Below, one piece after another: positions 22,975 through 31,702 of a DNA stretch of 35,094 nucleotides. The stretch spans positions 45,098 through 80,191 of the forward strand of contig DAHZHT010000008.1 in NCBI GenBank assembly GCA_027406905.1. Direction: 5' to 3'. Below the pieces are notes generated by a model that was given only the letters and a program-made list of their open reading frames with translations, did no database searches and was not told the DNA's origin. Position 1 is the stretch's first letter. Each line of letters opens with the position of its first letter. A program made the position numbers and the translations under genes. The DNA comes from Elusimicrobiota bacterium (GTDB lineage: Bacteria; Elusimicrobiota; Elusimicrobia; UBA1565; UBA9628).

Positions 22975-25900
22975 CTATCTTTCGACGGCTACTTTATAAA
23001 TATCGTTTTTGCCTTGATAGGTGACGTACACGAGATAAACTCCGCTCGCGACCAAGCGCCCGCCGCGGTTGGTGCCGGGCCAGTGGAAAAGTCCGGAATC
23101 GTCCGCTGTTCCCTCGAAAACCATGGATCCCATGACCGTGTAGATTCGAATTCGTGCTCCCGCCGGGAGATTCTGGAACGTGACGTATCCATTTCCCCTC
23201 GAAGGATAAAGCGGATTGGGATAGATCAAAACGGAGTTGACGCTGGTTCCGGCCGCGACTTCTCCCAATTCAAACTGCGAGATATGATTGAGAGTCGCCG
23301 TAAACTGCATGGCGGGCTGGTTGATTGTCGTCTCGACTGGAATGCAGGTATTAGGTCCCGTGACCCGCAAGAGGGAAGCCGTATTGAGGTTGAGTCCGCT
23401 GACTTCCACTGGAGTATAAGAAAGAGTCAATTTGAGAGGAGTGGTTGGTTCGATAGCCGGACTGGCCGTGACCGATATTCCAATCTGGGATCCCGTTCCC
23501 GGACAAAGGGGCGGCGAGGTTGAAATGGGAGCGATGACTAAGATGACATTTTGAGAGAATGAATTAGGATTAATGAGAATGCTTCCCGTCTCTCCGTTTC
23601 CGAGAGTAAAGGTCTCATATGTTTGAGAGCTTGCGATGACATAGATTCCGGATGTTCCCGGCGGAGCCCCATTGTTAAAGGTCACGGTGCTGGCGACATT
23701 GGAAAACGCGCTGAGTAATCCATCTTGGTTTTGCGCTTGTCCGCGGATATAGTAGGTGTCTCCGCCGATAAGGCCGGTGATGGTGTAGGTGCTTTGATTG
23801 GAGTTTGCGGAAAAAGCCAAGGCGGTGCTGAGCATGGTTGTGAAATCGTCGGTTGAATAAGTAATTTGATAGGTATCTAGCGATGAATTTGTCATCGTGC
23901 TCCAGGAGATGGAAATGGAACCCGCAGTTGTTCCAGTCACGGCCAAATTTTGCGGCGGAGCGGCCAGAGTTTCTTCGGAAGTTCCCAGCATCAAGGGGTT
24001 GCTGAGAACGCCATCTCCATTGATGGCAAAGACCTGGGTCTGAAACCATGTTCCCGGAAGAGGCAATCCCGTGACGTCACAGTAAGAAAAACTGCTGGGG
24101 GCTATGGTTGTGCTAGTAAAGACGTTTGTGGATACATTAATGGCGGTGACGCTACAAATATAAAGAGTATAGTTCGGGTTGCCATTCGTTGCCCACTGTC
24201 CGAGAAAGCCCGAGGTTGAGATTGCCGTGATTGGAGGAGTGACAGAGCCAGGTTCTGCTGCGTCGGTGTAAACGGTCGCGCTGGAGGTAAAAGGCCCTTG
24301 TCCTGAGGATGTGACGGCGGCGACTTCAACCGAGCGTGGGGAATTTATGGCTAGACCAGAATCCGTAAATGCGGTGTTGAGGGTGGTTCCAATTAAAGCG
24401 GGCGGAGTGGTCGTGGCGTTATAAACCGCGAAATACCCTCCCGGCGGCAAAGCGGCGCTGGTCCAACTCCAATTAATGGAGGTCGCGCTTCCGGGCGTTC
24501 CGGAAAGGCTAAAGACCTGGTTGACGGTCCTTGTAGAGGCGATGTTGCTGAATCCCGAGGGAACGCCGTTGTAGTTGAAGGCGCGGACGCGGAAATAGTA
24601 GCTGGTGTCCATTTGTAGCGGTTGTATGACGGCCTGGGTTGAGGTATAGTCGAGCGAATTGGGAATCGGGGTCGAAAATGAATTGACAAAACCGTCGGTT
24701 GATTCGGAAATTTCATAAATAGTTCCCGGAGAATTGCCGTTGGGGTCCCAGGTTAAAGTCAAGCTTGAACCCGTATCCGAGGAAATGAAAAGATTCTGCG
24801 GAACGGCGGCCAAGGTGTAGGTAATTATGGAGGTAGATCCCGGGCCGTCTCCGGAAATAGTGTAGGGCGCGACTAAAAGCTGGACCGTGGTATTTGGCAT
24901 GAGCGCCGTTTCGAGGTAGGAAGTTTGAGAGAAAGCGATAGTGGATAGAAATATCCCGTTAGTCGCGGAATAGACATCATAGCCATCAAAAGTCACTCCA
25001 GGAGTTCCTCCCGCAGCGCTCCAGGTCCAGGAAACTGAAGAGATGCCAAGGACAGTCGGTTGCGGAATTCCCGCGGGACTAGACGGAAGCGGCGGGCCGG
25101 CGTGGACTAAAATCGCCGAAGAGTACTGGGCGTTGGCTCCTTCGCGAAGCTGATACCAGCCGTAGGGAAGCCCGGAGTTGGTTGCGGGCAAGGACACCGT
25201 AATTGAGGAATTGGTTTGACTCCAAAGGTTGGCGGAATTGGCGTAAATAGCGGTGGTTAAGTCCACCATGAAACTCGTCCCGTTATCGGTGGCGCTTAAA
25301 ACCGCGCGGGGTTTATCCTGATCGGAATTAGCGCTGGAAGCCCCGCCTCCCGAGGCTTCGGTGAGGTCGTGAAAGTTGCTTCCAGTCATGGTTACGTTGG
25401 CGCCTGGAAGAAGAATGGGAAGATTGATCGCGTTGACGACGGGTTGCCTGAGACTCGGGGGCGAGCCCACGGTGTCCAAATCAGGAGTGGCGGTAAAAAA
25501 GTGGGAGTTGGTACTCGCCAGATAACTGCCGCCGGTTTGAGCGCTAAGACCGCCCATGTCAAAAACGACTCCGGAAAGAGAAATACTGGTCGTGTGCCCG
25601 GCGCGATTCGTGATGCTTCCGGCCACAGCCCAACCCCCTGCATAAGGGTCATAGACTTCGAGTTCGCTCACAGCTCCGACCGTGGTAAATCCTCCGGAGA
25701 CGAGCACCCCTCCATTAGGAAGCAAAACCGCGTTGTGATCAAAGCGGGGAAAGGTAAGAGATCCGGTTTGAGACCAGCTATTCGAAATGGGGTTATAAAT
25801 GTAGCTTCCGCTTTGTTCTCCGCCGCCATTGTCTCCTCCGGCGACTAAGACGTTTCCGTTGGGCAAGAGCGTGGCGGTGTGTCCCCAGAGCGCGGCGGGC

Positions 25901-28206
25901 ATCGAGAAGGCCGCACTCCATAGCTGGGTTTGGGGATTATAAATTTCAGCGTCGCTTAAAGGTCCAGTGGCATTTTGGCCGCCAAGAACGAGAACCTCTC
26001 CATCTTGAAGAAGGGTGGCCGTGTGCTGGGCTAGGCCTGGCGAATTGTTCGTCAAAGATTGTGGAATCGAGGTCGTGGGCGCCCAGGTAGCCGAAGTGGA
26101 ATAATAAATTTCGGCGGTGTTGAGATACTGACTTCCATTTTCAACTCCGCCCACGACCAAGACGTTTCCATTGGGCAAAATAGTTGCCGTATGGTATTGT
26201 CGGGAATAATTCATGGATCCGGTGATAGTCCAGGCGTTTCCGGTCGAATTATAGATTTCGCAGCTGGAAAGAGTTCCCGTGCTGGAATTAAACCCTCCGG
26301 CGACCAACACGTTTCCATTGGGAAGAAGCGTCGCGGTTTGTTTTGCGCGCGTGACATTAAGAGGCGAAGTCGTGCTAAAGGTTAAAGCATTGGGATCAAA
26401 GATAAGAGAAGTGTTTAAAGTGTCGGTTGAGGTGTCTTGTCCGCCGGCGATCAAGATTGTTCCATTGGGGAGAGTGGTCGCCGTGTGATAGGCTCGGGGG
26501 CCTGGCAAACTTGGCCCGCCGGATGGAGTGTCAAACGATTCAATGCCAACGACGGCCCCAAAATTGCCAGCGACGCTGGCTTGAGTGACATATGCGGCGC
26601 TGGTTTGATTCCATGAGGCTCCTCCAATGACTTCATTTGTATCCATCGGAGACAGAAGAGATGTTTCGGCAAAGCGGGCGAGATTATAGGGAGCGTAAGG
26701 CGGGTTGAGAGGGTCAATTAATAACGCTTTCGGTCCCGCTAAGGCGGCGGTTTGAAGGGTCCAAGAATTTTTTTGGGGATTGTAAGTTTCGACATCGGCA
26801 AAGACCATGCTCGAGATGATAATTTGGACGGAGCTATTGCCTGGGGCTCCATTCATAGAAGATGGAGAACCACCAAGGGATAAGTTAATGGGAGAGCTAC
26901 ATGACTGCGTACAAGTAACGGTCCCGCTTAAGGGCGGTAAAGAGTTGATTTTAATTTCCCCGCAGGTCCAGGGAGGGGTGTTTCCTGAAGTGTAAACACA
27001 GGTGCCTTGTCCGTTAATAGGCGCTTCAAAGGCGTTGACATTGATGGTACCGCTCGCAAAAGAGATCGAGCTTGCGGGAAAATAGACAAATCCACCGACG
27101 ATAATTCCCGCAGTTGGAACGGAAAGCTTGAGCGTGACCGGAGTTGTATTAGCCAGTGTGACCGGTTGCGCTGAAGGGGTAAATGCACCTGTTATGGTAG
27201 AAAAACTAATACTTCCAGTGACTTGAAGCGAGGGATAGGAGTCGTTGCTGGTTGGAATCGTGCCTAAGCCGCCGGCGACATTGACATTCCCATTGGCGTC
27301 TAAATCCGCAGCGAACTTTTCCCGGTTTTCATTCATCGGCGCGCCGGGAGCTAGGCCTGTTGCCTGGTCATAGATCTGGACAGTATTGGTGCTTTCGTTA
27401 ATTCCAACGATAATGGAGTCCGTCAAAGGGTCAATAGTGCCGTTATTAAAGGCGTTTTTCCCTCCAAGGATGAGGACTCGTCCATCTCCCATGGTCGTGG
27501 CGGTATGAAACGCGGTCTCAAGTGGAAGGCCAGGGCTGGCAGTAAAGGAATTGCTGGCGGGATCGTAGGTCTCGGTCGTATCTATGTAACTTCCACCGCT
27601 GATTCCTCCGGCCATAAAGACATTCCCATTGGAAAGAAGAGACGCGCTGTGAAAGGCGCGGGGCGTGTTCATTGTGGGGCCAACGGCGATCGCTCCAATG
27701 CCGCCAGTCATGTCCGGCGTATATATGTCGCAGGTGTTAAGAGCGGCGCCGGTTAAGTCTTGATATCCGCCGCAGATTAAAACGGTTCCATTGTTGAGAA
27801 GGGTTGCCGTGTGCCCGAATCGCGGGGCGCTGAGAGTGGGGCCTGTGGCCCAAACGTTCGTGGTGGGGTTATAAATCTTGGTTGTGTTGAGAACTCCGCC
27901 GCTATTGATTCCGCCTGCGACCAAAACCAGGCCATTGGGCAAAACCGTCGCCGTGTGCGAGCTGAGCGCGACTAAATTGGCAGTTGAAGCCGATGTTACG
28001 GTCCCATTGGGGTTGATGAGTTGGGCGCGGGCGTTCGAAGGCGGGTTTGTAGTTGTTTCTCCACCCACGACCAAAATAGATCCGTCCGGCAAAAGGCTGG
28101 AACTTTGGCCAAAGACGGCAGTTAATTGCGCGCGCGAGATGATTGGGAGAGTGAGCGAAAAAAGCAGACTGAACACTCCCCCAAGAGTCTTTAATCGTTT
28201 AGGCAT
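22975..28206 (-). CDS. giant secreted kelch-repeat / Fn3 protein with C-terminal sorting-like domain
   Basis: 1743 residues. Signal peptide (LKTLGGVFSLLFSLTLPIIS, cut near SRA). A first group of about six kelch motifs (LLPDGSILVVGG-type, residues ~30-320), an intervening domain at ~326-468 with two cysteine pairs, a second group of seven kelch motifs (~570-910), an IPT/TIG-like domain (~923-1035), several Fn3 domains (~1043-1510), a beta domain (~1517-1650) and a C-terminal FlgD/type IX-like sorting domain at ~1656-1743 (IYPNPLYPSRGNG, ending YLVYVTYQGKNDIYKVAVER). Extracellular, probably cell-surface or secreted. The family is not named. It sits upstream of the PorV-like gene by 13 bp. A short perfect inverted repeat lies in its 5' leader. 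Confidence 0.85.
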   Translation of the reverse strand: MPKRLKTLGGVFSLLFSLTLPIISRAQLTAVFGQSSSLLPDGSILVVGGETTTNPPSNARAQLINPNGTVTSASTANLVALSSHTATVLPNGLVLVAGGINSGGVLNTTKIYNPTTNVWATGPTLSAPRFGHTATLLNNGTVLICGGYQDLTGAALNTCDIYTPDMTGGIGAIAVGPTMNTPRAFHSASLLSNGNVFMAGGISGGSYIDTTETYDPASNSFTASPGLPLETAFHTATTMGDGRVLILGGKNAFNNGTIDPLTDSIIVGINESTNTVQIYDQATGLAPGAPMNENREKFAADLDANGNVNVAGGLGTIPTSNDSYPSLQVTGSISFSTITGAFTPSAQPVTLANTTPVTLKLSVPTAGIIVGGFVYFPASSISFASGTINVNAFEAPINGQGTCVYTSGNTPPWTCGEIKINSLPPLSGTVTCTQSCSSPINLSLGGSPSSMNGAPGNSSVQIIISSMVFADVETYNPQKNSWTLQTAALAGPKALLIDPLNPPYAPYNLARFAETSLLSPMDTNEVIGGASWNQTSAAYVTQASVAGNFGAVVGIESFDTPSGGPSLPGPRAYHTATTLPNGTILIAGGQDTSTDTLNTSLIFDPNALTFSTTSPLNVTRAKQTATLLPNGNVLVAGGFNSSTGTLSSCEIYNSTGNAWTITGSMNYSRQYHTATILPNGNVLVVGGVENGSQYLNTAEIYYSTSATWAPTTSIPQSLTNNSPGLAQHTATLLQDGEVLVLGGQNATGPLSDAEIYNPQTQLWSAAFSMPAALWGHTATLLPNGNVLVAGGDNGGGEQSGSYIYNPISNSWSQTGSLTFPRFDHNAVLLPNGGVLVSGGFTTVGAVSELEVYDPYAGGWAVAGSITNRAGHTTSISLSGVVFDMGGLSAQTGGSYLASTNSHFFTATPDLDTVGSPPSLRQPVVNAINLPILLPGANVTMTGSNFHDLTEASGGGASSANSDQDKPRAVLSATDNGTSFMVDLTTAIYANSANLWSQTNSSITVSLPATNSGLPYGWYQLREGANAQYSSAILVHAGPPLPSSPAGIPQPTVLGISSVSWTWSAAGGTPGVTFDGYDVYSATNGIFLSTIAFSQTSYLETALMPNTTVQLLVAPYTISGDGPGSTSIITYTLAAVPQNLFISSDTGSSLTLTWDPNGNSPGTIYEISESTDGFVNSFSTPIPNSLDYTSTQAVIQPLQMDTSYYFRVRAFNYNGVPSGFSNIASTRTVNQVFSLSGTPGSATSINWSWTSAALPPGGYFAVYNATTTPPALIGTTLNTAFTDSGLAINSPRSVEVAAVTSSGQGPFTSSATVYTDAAEPGSVTPPITAISTSGFLGQWATNGNPNYTLYICSVTAINVSTNVFTSTTIAPSSFSYCDVTGLPLPGTWFQTQVFAINGDGVLSNPLMLGTSEETLAAPPQNLAVTGTTAGSISISWSTMTNSSLDTYQITYSTDDFTTMLSTALAFSANSNQSTYTITGLIGGDTYYIRGQAQNQDGLLSAFSNVASTVTFNNGAPPGTSGIYVIASSQTYETFTLGNGETGSILINPNSFSQNVILVIAPISTSPPLCPGTGSQIGISVTASPAIEPTTPLKLTLSYTPVEVSGLNLNTASLLRVTGPNTCIPVETTINQPAMQFTATLNHISQFELGEVAAGTSVNSVLIYPNPLYPSRGNGYVTFQNLPAGARIRIYTVMGSMVFEGTADDSGLFHWPGTNRGGRLVASGVYLVYVTYQGKNDIYKVAVER
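25470..28120 (-). repeat. two kelch-motif arrays inside the giant gene
   Basis: About 13 diverged units of the kind LLPNGNVLVAGG occur every ~45-60 residues in two groups (approximately 27240-28120 and 25470-26500), broken by an insertion domain. The underlying DNA recurs too (plus strand: GTTTCCATTGGGCAA-like blocks). These are coding repeats, not a CRISPR array. Confidence 0.8.
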
Positions 28207-28227
28207 AGTAAGGCCGCTAAAACTTAT

Positions 28228-28247
28228 CGTAACAGGGACGTGTTACG
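28228..28247 (-). promoter_or_regulatory. inverted repeat in the leader of the kelch gene
   Basis: CGTAACA (28228-28234) and TGTTACG (28241-28247) form a perfect inverted repeat with a 6-bp spacer, ending 22 nt before the ATG at 28206. It could be an operator or an RNA hairpin. No clear sigma-70 boxes were seen close by. Confidence 0.4.
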
Positions 28248-28295
28248 GAAAAATGACGGTGAAAGCCGGGGAAATAATTGAAAAAAGCGTTTTGG

Positions 28296-28913
28296 CTATT
28301 TTCCAAGGGAAAAGAGAGAGAATCTGCCCTTATGCCTAGGATTGCGGGGGTCCAGAATTTTTTTCCCGTCGACCATGAAGAGATAATGATATTTTCCTGG
28401 CATTAAATAAACGGTGATTTGCCAAGGCCCAAGCCTTGTTTTTTTGAGAGCTTGCTTTCCTCCATGAAGAAAGGAAGAGATGAGTGTCACCCGGCGCGCT
28501 TTTTTCCCGTAATAGCGAAACGCGACCCCGCGAGCTTTGTCCGGGCCTCTGGAAGGAAGTATTTGAGGTTCCTGGTATTTATGTTGCGCGTGAGGGGAAA
28601 TTCGTTTCTTGAGGTTCGATGTGGTTTTAGGCGTTGCAGTCTTAGGGGCGTTTGATTTTGACTGGGTTTGAGGCGTGGCTTTGGCTATGGTCGTTGGGGT
28701 TACTGGTTTTAATGGCGAGGGCGAAACAGTGGCAGCGAGATGGGGGTGATTTTTTTGATTTATCTTAACAGTGGACGCCGGCGGTAAAAATTCATGAGCA
28801 GGGGTTTGCCAACTCTCATAAATTTTCGCGGCAAAAGCGCCGCCGAAAATGACCACAAAAAAAGAGTCGACCACTAAAAGGAGCCCCCACAACTTCTGTC
28901 CCGAATGGTTCAT
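28296..28913 (-). CDS. membrane-anchored CBM48/AMPK-type glycogen-binding domain protein
   Basis: 205 residues from ATG 28913 (a TTG at 28922 is also in frame). A TM helix is at 8-29 (LWGLLLVVDSFFVVIFGGAF), then a Thr/Pro/Ser/Lys-rich linker to about 115, then a CBM48/AMPK1-type domain at 125-205 (FRYYGKKARRVTLISSFLHG, GPWQITVYLMPGKYHYLF, VDGKKILDP). W164 and the VDGK lysine are positions that contact glucans in known family members. The domain presumably faces the periplasm. No glycosidase is fused. It stands between kdsC and the kelch gene; a link to either is not evident. Confidence 0.8.
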   Translation of the reverse strand: MNHSGQKLWGLLLVVDSFFVVIFGGAFAAKIYESWQTPAHEFLPPASTVKINQKNHPHLAATVSPSPLKPVTPTTIAKATPQTQSKSNAPKTATPKTTSNLKKRISPHAQHKYQEPQILPSRGPDKARGVAFRYYGKKARRVTLISSFLHGGKQALKKTRLGPWQITVYLMPGKYHYLFMVDGKKILDPRNPRHKGRFSLFSLGK

Positions 28914-28939
28914 TTCGTTCAAAATTATAACAAAGAAAT

Positions 28940-29509
28940 TTAGCGAAAAGTCTCTAGGATTTTAGGCCAGAGCCCTTGAGCCTTGAGAACGGCTTCCGCC
29001 ACTTCGCGAACGGCGCCTTTTCCGCCTTCGTTTTTTGTGACCCAATGGGCCGCTTGCTTGACTTCAGGGCGCGCGTTTTGAACCGCGATGCCGATGCCGG
29101 CGGATTTAATGACGGGGATATCCGGCAAATCATCTCCGATGTAGAGGGTCTCATCAGGGCTAATTCCGGAATTGCGACAGATTTCATCAAAAACTATTTT
29201 TTTGTCCAAACGCCCTTGATAGATAAATGAGACCTTGAGGGCTTTGAGGCGTTCGGCAAGCCCGGCGGAATTTCTCCCGCTGATGATTCCGGTTTTAATC
29301 TGACAGTCGGCCAGCCAAGCCAGGGCAATGGCGTCTTGAGCGTGGACTCCTTTAAATTCAATGAGTCCTTCTTTAAGCGCGAAATGATAGACGACGCCGT
29401 TGGTCAAGACTCCATCCACGTCCATTAGCGCCAATCGAATCTTTTTGAGTTGGGGACTGTCCCCAACTCCCTTAGGGGCCTTAGAAGCGGATCTTTGTTT
29501 TTTAAGCAT
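28940..29509 (-). CDS. kdsC: 3-deoxy-D-manno-octulosonate 8-phosphate phosphatase KdsC
   Basis: 189 residues. HAD-family hydrolase that dephosphorylates KDO-8-phosphate in lipopolysaccharide synthesis. Motif I MDVDGVLTNG (D30 and D32; usual form DVDGVLTDG), motif II SGR 77-79, K103, motif III GDD 125-127, and the GG pair at 162-163. There is an unusually long N-terminus of about 22 residues, and residues 14-21 are encoded by a palindromic repeat (29447-29469). A second copy of the repeat lies just upstream of the ATG, and no ribosome-binding site is seen. Follows the PGI gene by 25 bp. Confidence 0.92.
   Translation of the reverse strand: MLKKQRSASKAPKGVGDSPQLKKIRLALMDVDGVLTNGVVYHFALKEGLIEFKGVHAQDAIALAWLADCQIKTGIISGRNSAGLAERLKALKVSFIYQGRLDKKIVFDEICRNSGISPDETLYIGDDLPDIPVIKSAGIGIAVQNARPEVKQAAHWVTKNEGGKGAVREVAEAVLKAQGLWPKILETFR
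29447..29469 (-). repeat. palindromic REP-like repeat inside kdsC, copy A
   Basis: GAGTTGGGGAC (29447-29457), T, GTCCCCAACTC (29459-29469): a perfect 11-bp inverted repeat with a 1-base centre. It is read as codons 14-21 of kdsC. Related palindromes of the GGGGACxGTCCCC kind are known as dispersed extragenic repeats, often with REP-associated transposases. Confidence 0.7.
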
Positions 29510-29514
29510 TTTTT

Positions 29515-29536
29515 AATTGGGGACTGTCCCTAACTC
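29515..29536 (-). repeat. palindromic REP-like repeat between pgi and kdsC, copy B
   Basis: AATTGGGGACTGTCCCTAAC and two further bases match copy A apart from a few positions at the edges. It fills the intergenic gap and reaches the PGI stop (29535-29537), 68 bp upstream of copy A in the direction of transcription. Confidence 0.7.
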
Positions 29537-31250
29537 ATTTTTTTGAGGTTTGAAAGACGGCTTTAACCGCGCTGACATCATCGGTCGGAAAATCAAGCCG
29601 AAGAATTCTTCTTCCCGCCGACTTGAGCGCGGAATAGTCGCCCAAGGCCTGGGCCCTCATTAAAGTCTCAAAGCCCCAGTCTCTTCCGGAAATCGGAAGT
29701 TTCTTTGCGTGAGTCAACGCGATTTCAAAAAAGAGCCCGTTAGCGCCCCCGCCCTTATGCAGTTGTCCGGTTGAGTGAAGATAGCGCGGCCCAAATTCCA
29801 AGGCGAAAGGGACGCGGTAGGTTTTCGAGAGAAAGGCCCGCAAGGATTCCAAATCTTTTTGAATTTTGGTTTCGGGATGGACATAAGCCAAAATAACGGC
29901 ATAATCTCCGGTCTTAAGACGGGCAAAATGTTTTTTAAGCAAGTCGGCGAGCGGCCAATTAGGTTTTTTATTGTCCCGCATGATGATTTCCTTGAGAGTT
30001 TCATCGCAGAACACCTGGGCCTCTCCGGAGCGGAGGAAGGGCTTTTCCTCGGCGATTTTCCCTTTCTTGGCTTTTGAGAGAATCTCGACGGTCAGGTCCT
30101 TGGCGGCCTGGACATTGGGTTGGTCAAAAGGATTGATTCCCAACAAGAACCCCGCCGTTGCCGTTGCGGCCTCCCAGAGGAAAAACTGCGCTGAGAGTTC
30201 GTAAGGGTTTTCGGTCCGGTAGGAAATACAAGGGGCCCCGCTTTCCTGAATTTTTTTGATCAAGTCGAGGGACTCGATATCTTGATGGTCGATAATGGCC
30301 GCAAAAATGCGATCGGGACCGATGTCTTTAGGCGACAAACCGTCTTCCGCGATGATTGGAACGATTCCGCGGCCTTCTTTCCCCGTCGATTCCGCAATCA
30401 ACTGCTCAATCCACAGTCCGAAGGCCTTAAATTGCGGAGAGAGAATCAGGGTCAATTTGTCTTTTCCCTTGCGGGCGTTGGCGCCCAAAAACGCGCCGAG
30501 AGTGAGGGCCGGGTTTTGCGCCGGATTGGTTTCTGATAAAATGTCGGTTCTGATTTTGCGCGCGCTATTGATAATTTTTTCTATGTCGAGACCGGAGATG
30601 GCGGCCGGAACGATGCCGAAATTGGTCAGCGCGGAGTATCTTCCCCCCACGTTGGGATTTCCGGGCCAAATTTTGCGAAAGCGCATTTGAGAGGCCTTTT
30701 TTTCGAGACTGGTGTTGGGGTCGGTAATCGCGATAAAATGGCTTGAAGTTTTATTTCCCAATACTTTTTGAGTTTCAGAGAAAAAATAATCCATGAAGCA
30801 ATTGGGTTCCATCGTCGAACCGGATTTGCTGGAAACGATGAAGAGGGTTTTTTTGAGATTGAGTTTTTTTTGAAGGGCGGAAACGGCTTCGGGCGAGGTC
30901 GAGTCCAAGACCTCAAGGCGAATTTTATGATTGGGGTGCGGAAAACATTCCTTGAAGACCTCGCAACAAAGACTCGAGCCCCCCATCCCCAAAACGACGG
31001 CTGACTCTATCGCCTCTTTCTCTAACTCAGAGACAAAAGATTTTAAAGTTCCCACAGATAGCGCGCTTGTTTCGGGGGCGTCAATCCAGCCCAGAGATTT
31101 ATTGATAATCGCCTGAGCCCCGGGTTCTCTTTTCCATAAAGACGCTTTTTGGGAGCGAAATAGCGGCAAAAAGTCGCTTTTCTTCAACTCTTCAAAGGCC
31201 GCTTCTATAATAGGGTCTTGGGTCAGCGCTTTCTCATCTAAGGTATTCAT
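29535..31250 (-). CDS. pgi: glucose-6-phosphate isomerase (PGI), type found in Tal-PGI fusions
   Basis: 571 residues from ATG 31250. It interconverts glucose-6-P and fructose-6-P. Seen: LGMGGSSL (87-94), FIVSSKSGSTMEPN (137-150), NVGGRYSAL (200-208), and PRYLHSTGQLHKGG toward the C-terminus, a pattern of the isomerase half of transaldolase-isomerase fusions; no transaldolase domain is present. The frame is open 46 codons further upstream but those residues are inside rpiB; the chosen ATG overlaps the rpiB TGA (ATGA) and has AGGAG upstream. Coupled with rpiB. Confidence 0.92.
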   Translation of the reverse strand: MNTLDEKALTQDPIIEAAFEELKKSDFLPLFRSQKASLWKREPGAQAIINKSLGWIDAPETSALSVGTLKSFVSELEKEAIESAVVLGMGGSSLCCEVFKECFPHPNHKIRLEVLDSTSPEAVSALQKKLNLKKTLFIVSSKSGSTMEPNCFMDYFFSETQKVLGNKTSSHFIAITDPNTSLEKKASQMRFRKIWPGNPNVGGRYSALTNFGIVPAAISGLDIEKIINSARKIRTDILSETNPAQNPALTLGAFLGANARKGKDKLTLILSPQFKAFGLWIEQLIAESTGKEGRGIVPIIAEDGLSPKDIGPDRIFAAIIDHQDIESLDLIKKIQESGAPCISYRTENPYELSAQFFLWEAATATAGFLLGINPFDQPNVQAAKDLTVEILSKAKKGKIAEEKPFLRSGEAQVFCDETLKEIIMRDNKKPNWPLADLLKKHFARLKTGDYAVILAYVHPETKIQKDLESLRAFLSKTYRVPFALEFGPRYLHSTGQLHKGGGANGLFFEIALTHAKKLPISGRDWGFETLMRAQALGDYSALKSAGRRILRLDFPTDDVSAVKAVFQTSKK

Positions 31251-31702
31251 TTGGAGAACTCCTTTTCTATGGACAATACTTTTTTGAGACGTCTTACATG
31301 CCTTTCGGCATTTGAAAATCGGGCGGAAAGAAAGGTTTCTAGAATTTCTTTGGCGAGCTCTTCTCCAATAATACGGCCCCCCAGGCACAGGACATTCATG
31401 TCATCGTCTTCCACTCCTTGGCGAGCGGAAAAGGTGTCATGGCAGACCGAGGCTCGAACTCCTGGAACCTTGTTGGCGGCGACATTGGCCCCCACTCCGC
31501 TTCCACAAATCAAAATGGCGCGCTCAACTTTCTTTTGAGCCACGGCCAAGGCGACGGCTTTGGCGAAATCTGGATAGTCGTCCTGCGGATTGGGATTGTC
31601 TCCGCTGAGATCCAAGAGTTCATGTTTTCCCTTTTTTAAAACTTCCGTCAGGTTCTTTTTAAGAGGGTATCCTGCGTGGTCTGAGGCAATAGCGATTTTC
31701 AT
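31247..31702 (-). CDS. rpiB: ribose-5-phosphate isomerase B
   Basis: 151 residues. LacAB/RpiB family, interconverts ribose-5-P and ribulose-5-P. Substrate-site sequences are ASDHAGYPLKK at the N-terminus (usually GSDHAG), CGSGVGANVAANK with catalytic Cys66, and RASVCHDTFSARQGVEDDDM followed by NVLCLGGR. ATGA overlap with the lipoprotein gene and with pgi on either side, so these three are a translationally coupled set. Confidence 0.95.
   Translation of the reverse strand: MKIAIASDHAGYPLKKNLTEVLKKGKHELLDLSGDNPNPQDDYPDFAKAVALAVAQKKVERAILICGSGVGANVAANKVPGVRASVCHDTFSARQGVEDDDMNVLCLGGRIIGEELAKEILETFLSARFSNAERHVRRLKKVLSIEKEFSK

Noticed and set aside
22864..27756. Several plus-strand frames opposite the kelch gene
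   Set aside because: Shadows of the repetitive coding strand, without motifs or start signals.
25470..28120. CRISPR-like periodic repeats
   Set aside because: Units are diverged, spaced by coding lengths and translate to kelch motifs; no constant repeat/spacer structure.
31251..31388. 46-codon N-terminal extension of PGI
   Set aside because: It lies inside rpiB; the ATG at 31250 has a ribosome-binding site and an ATGA overlap.
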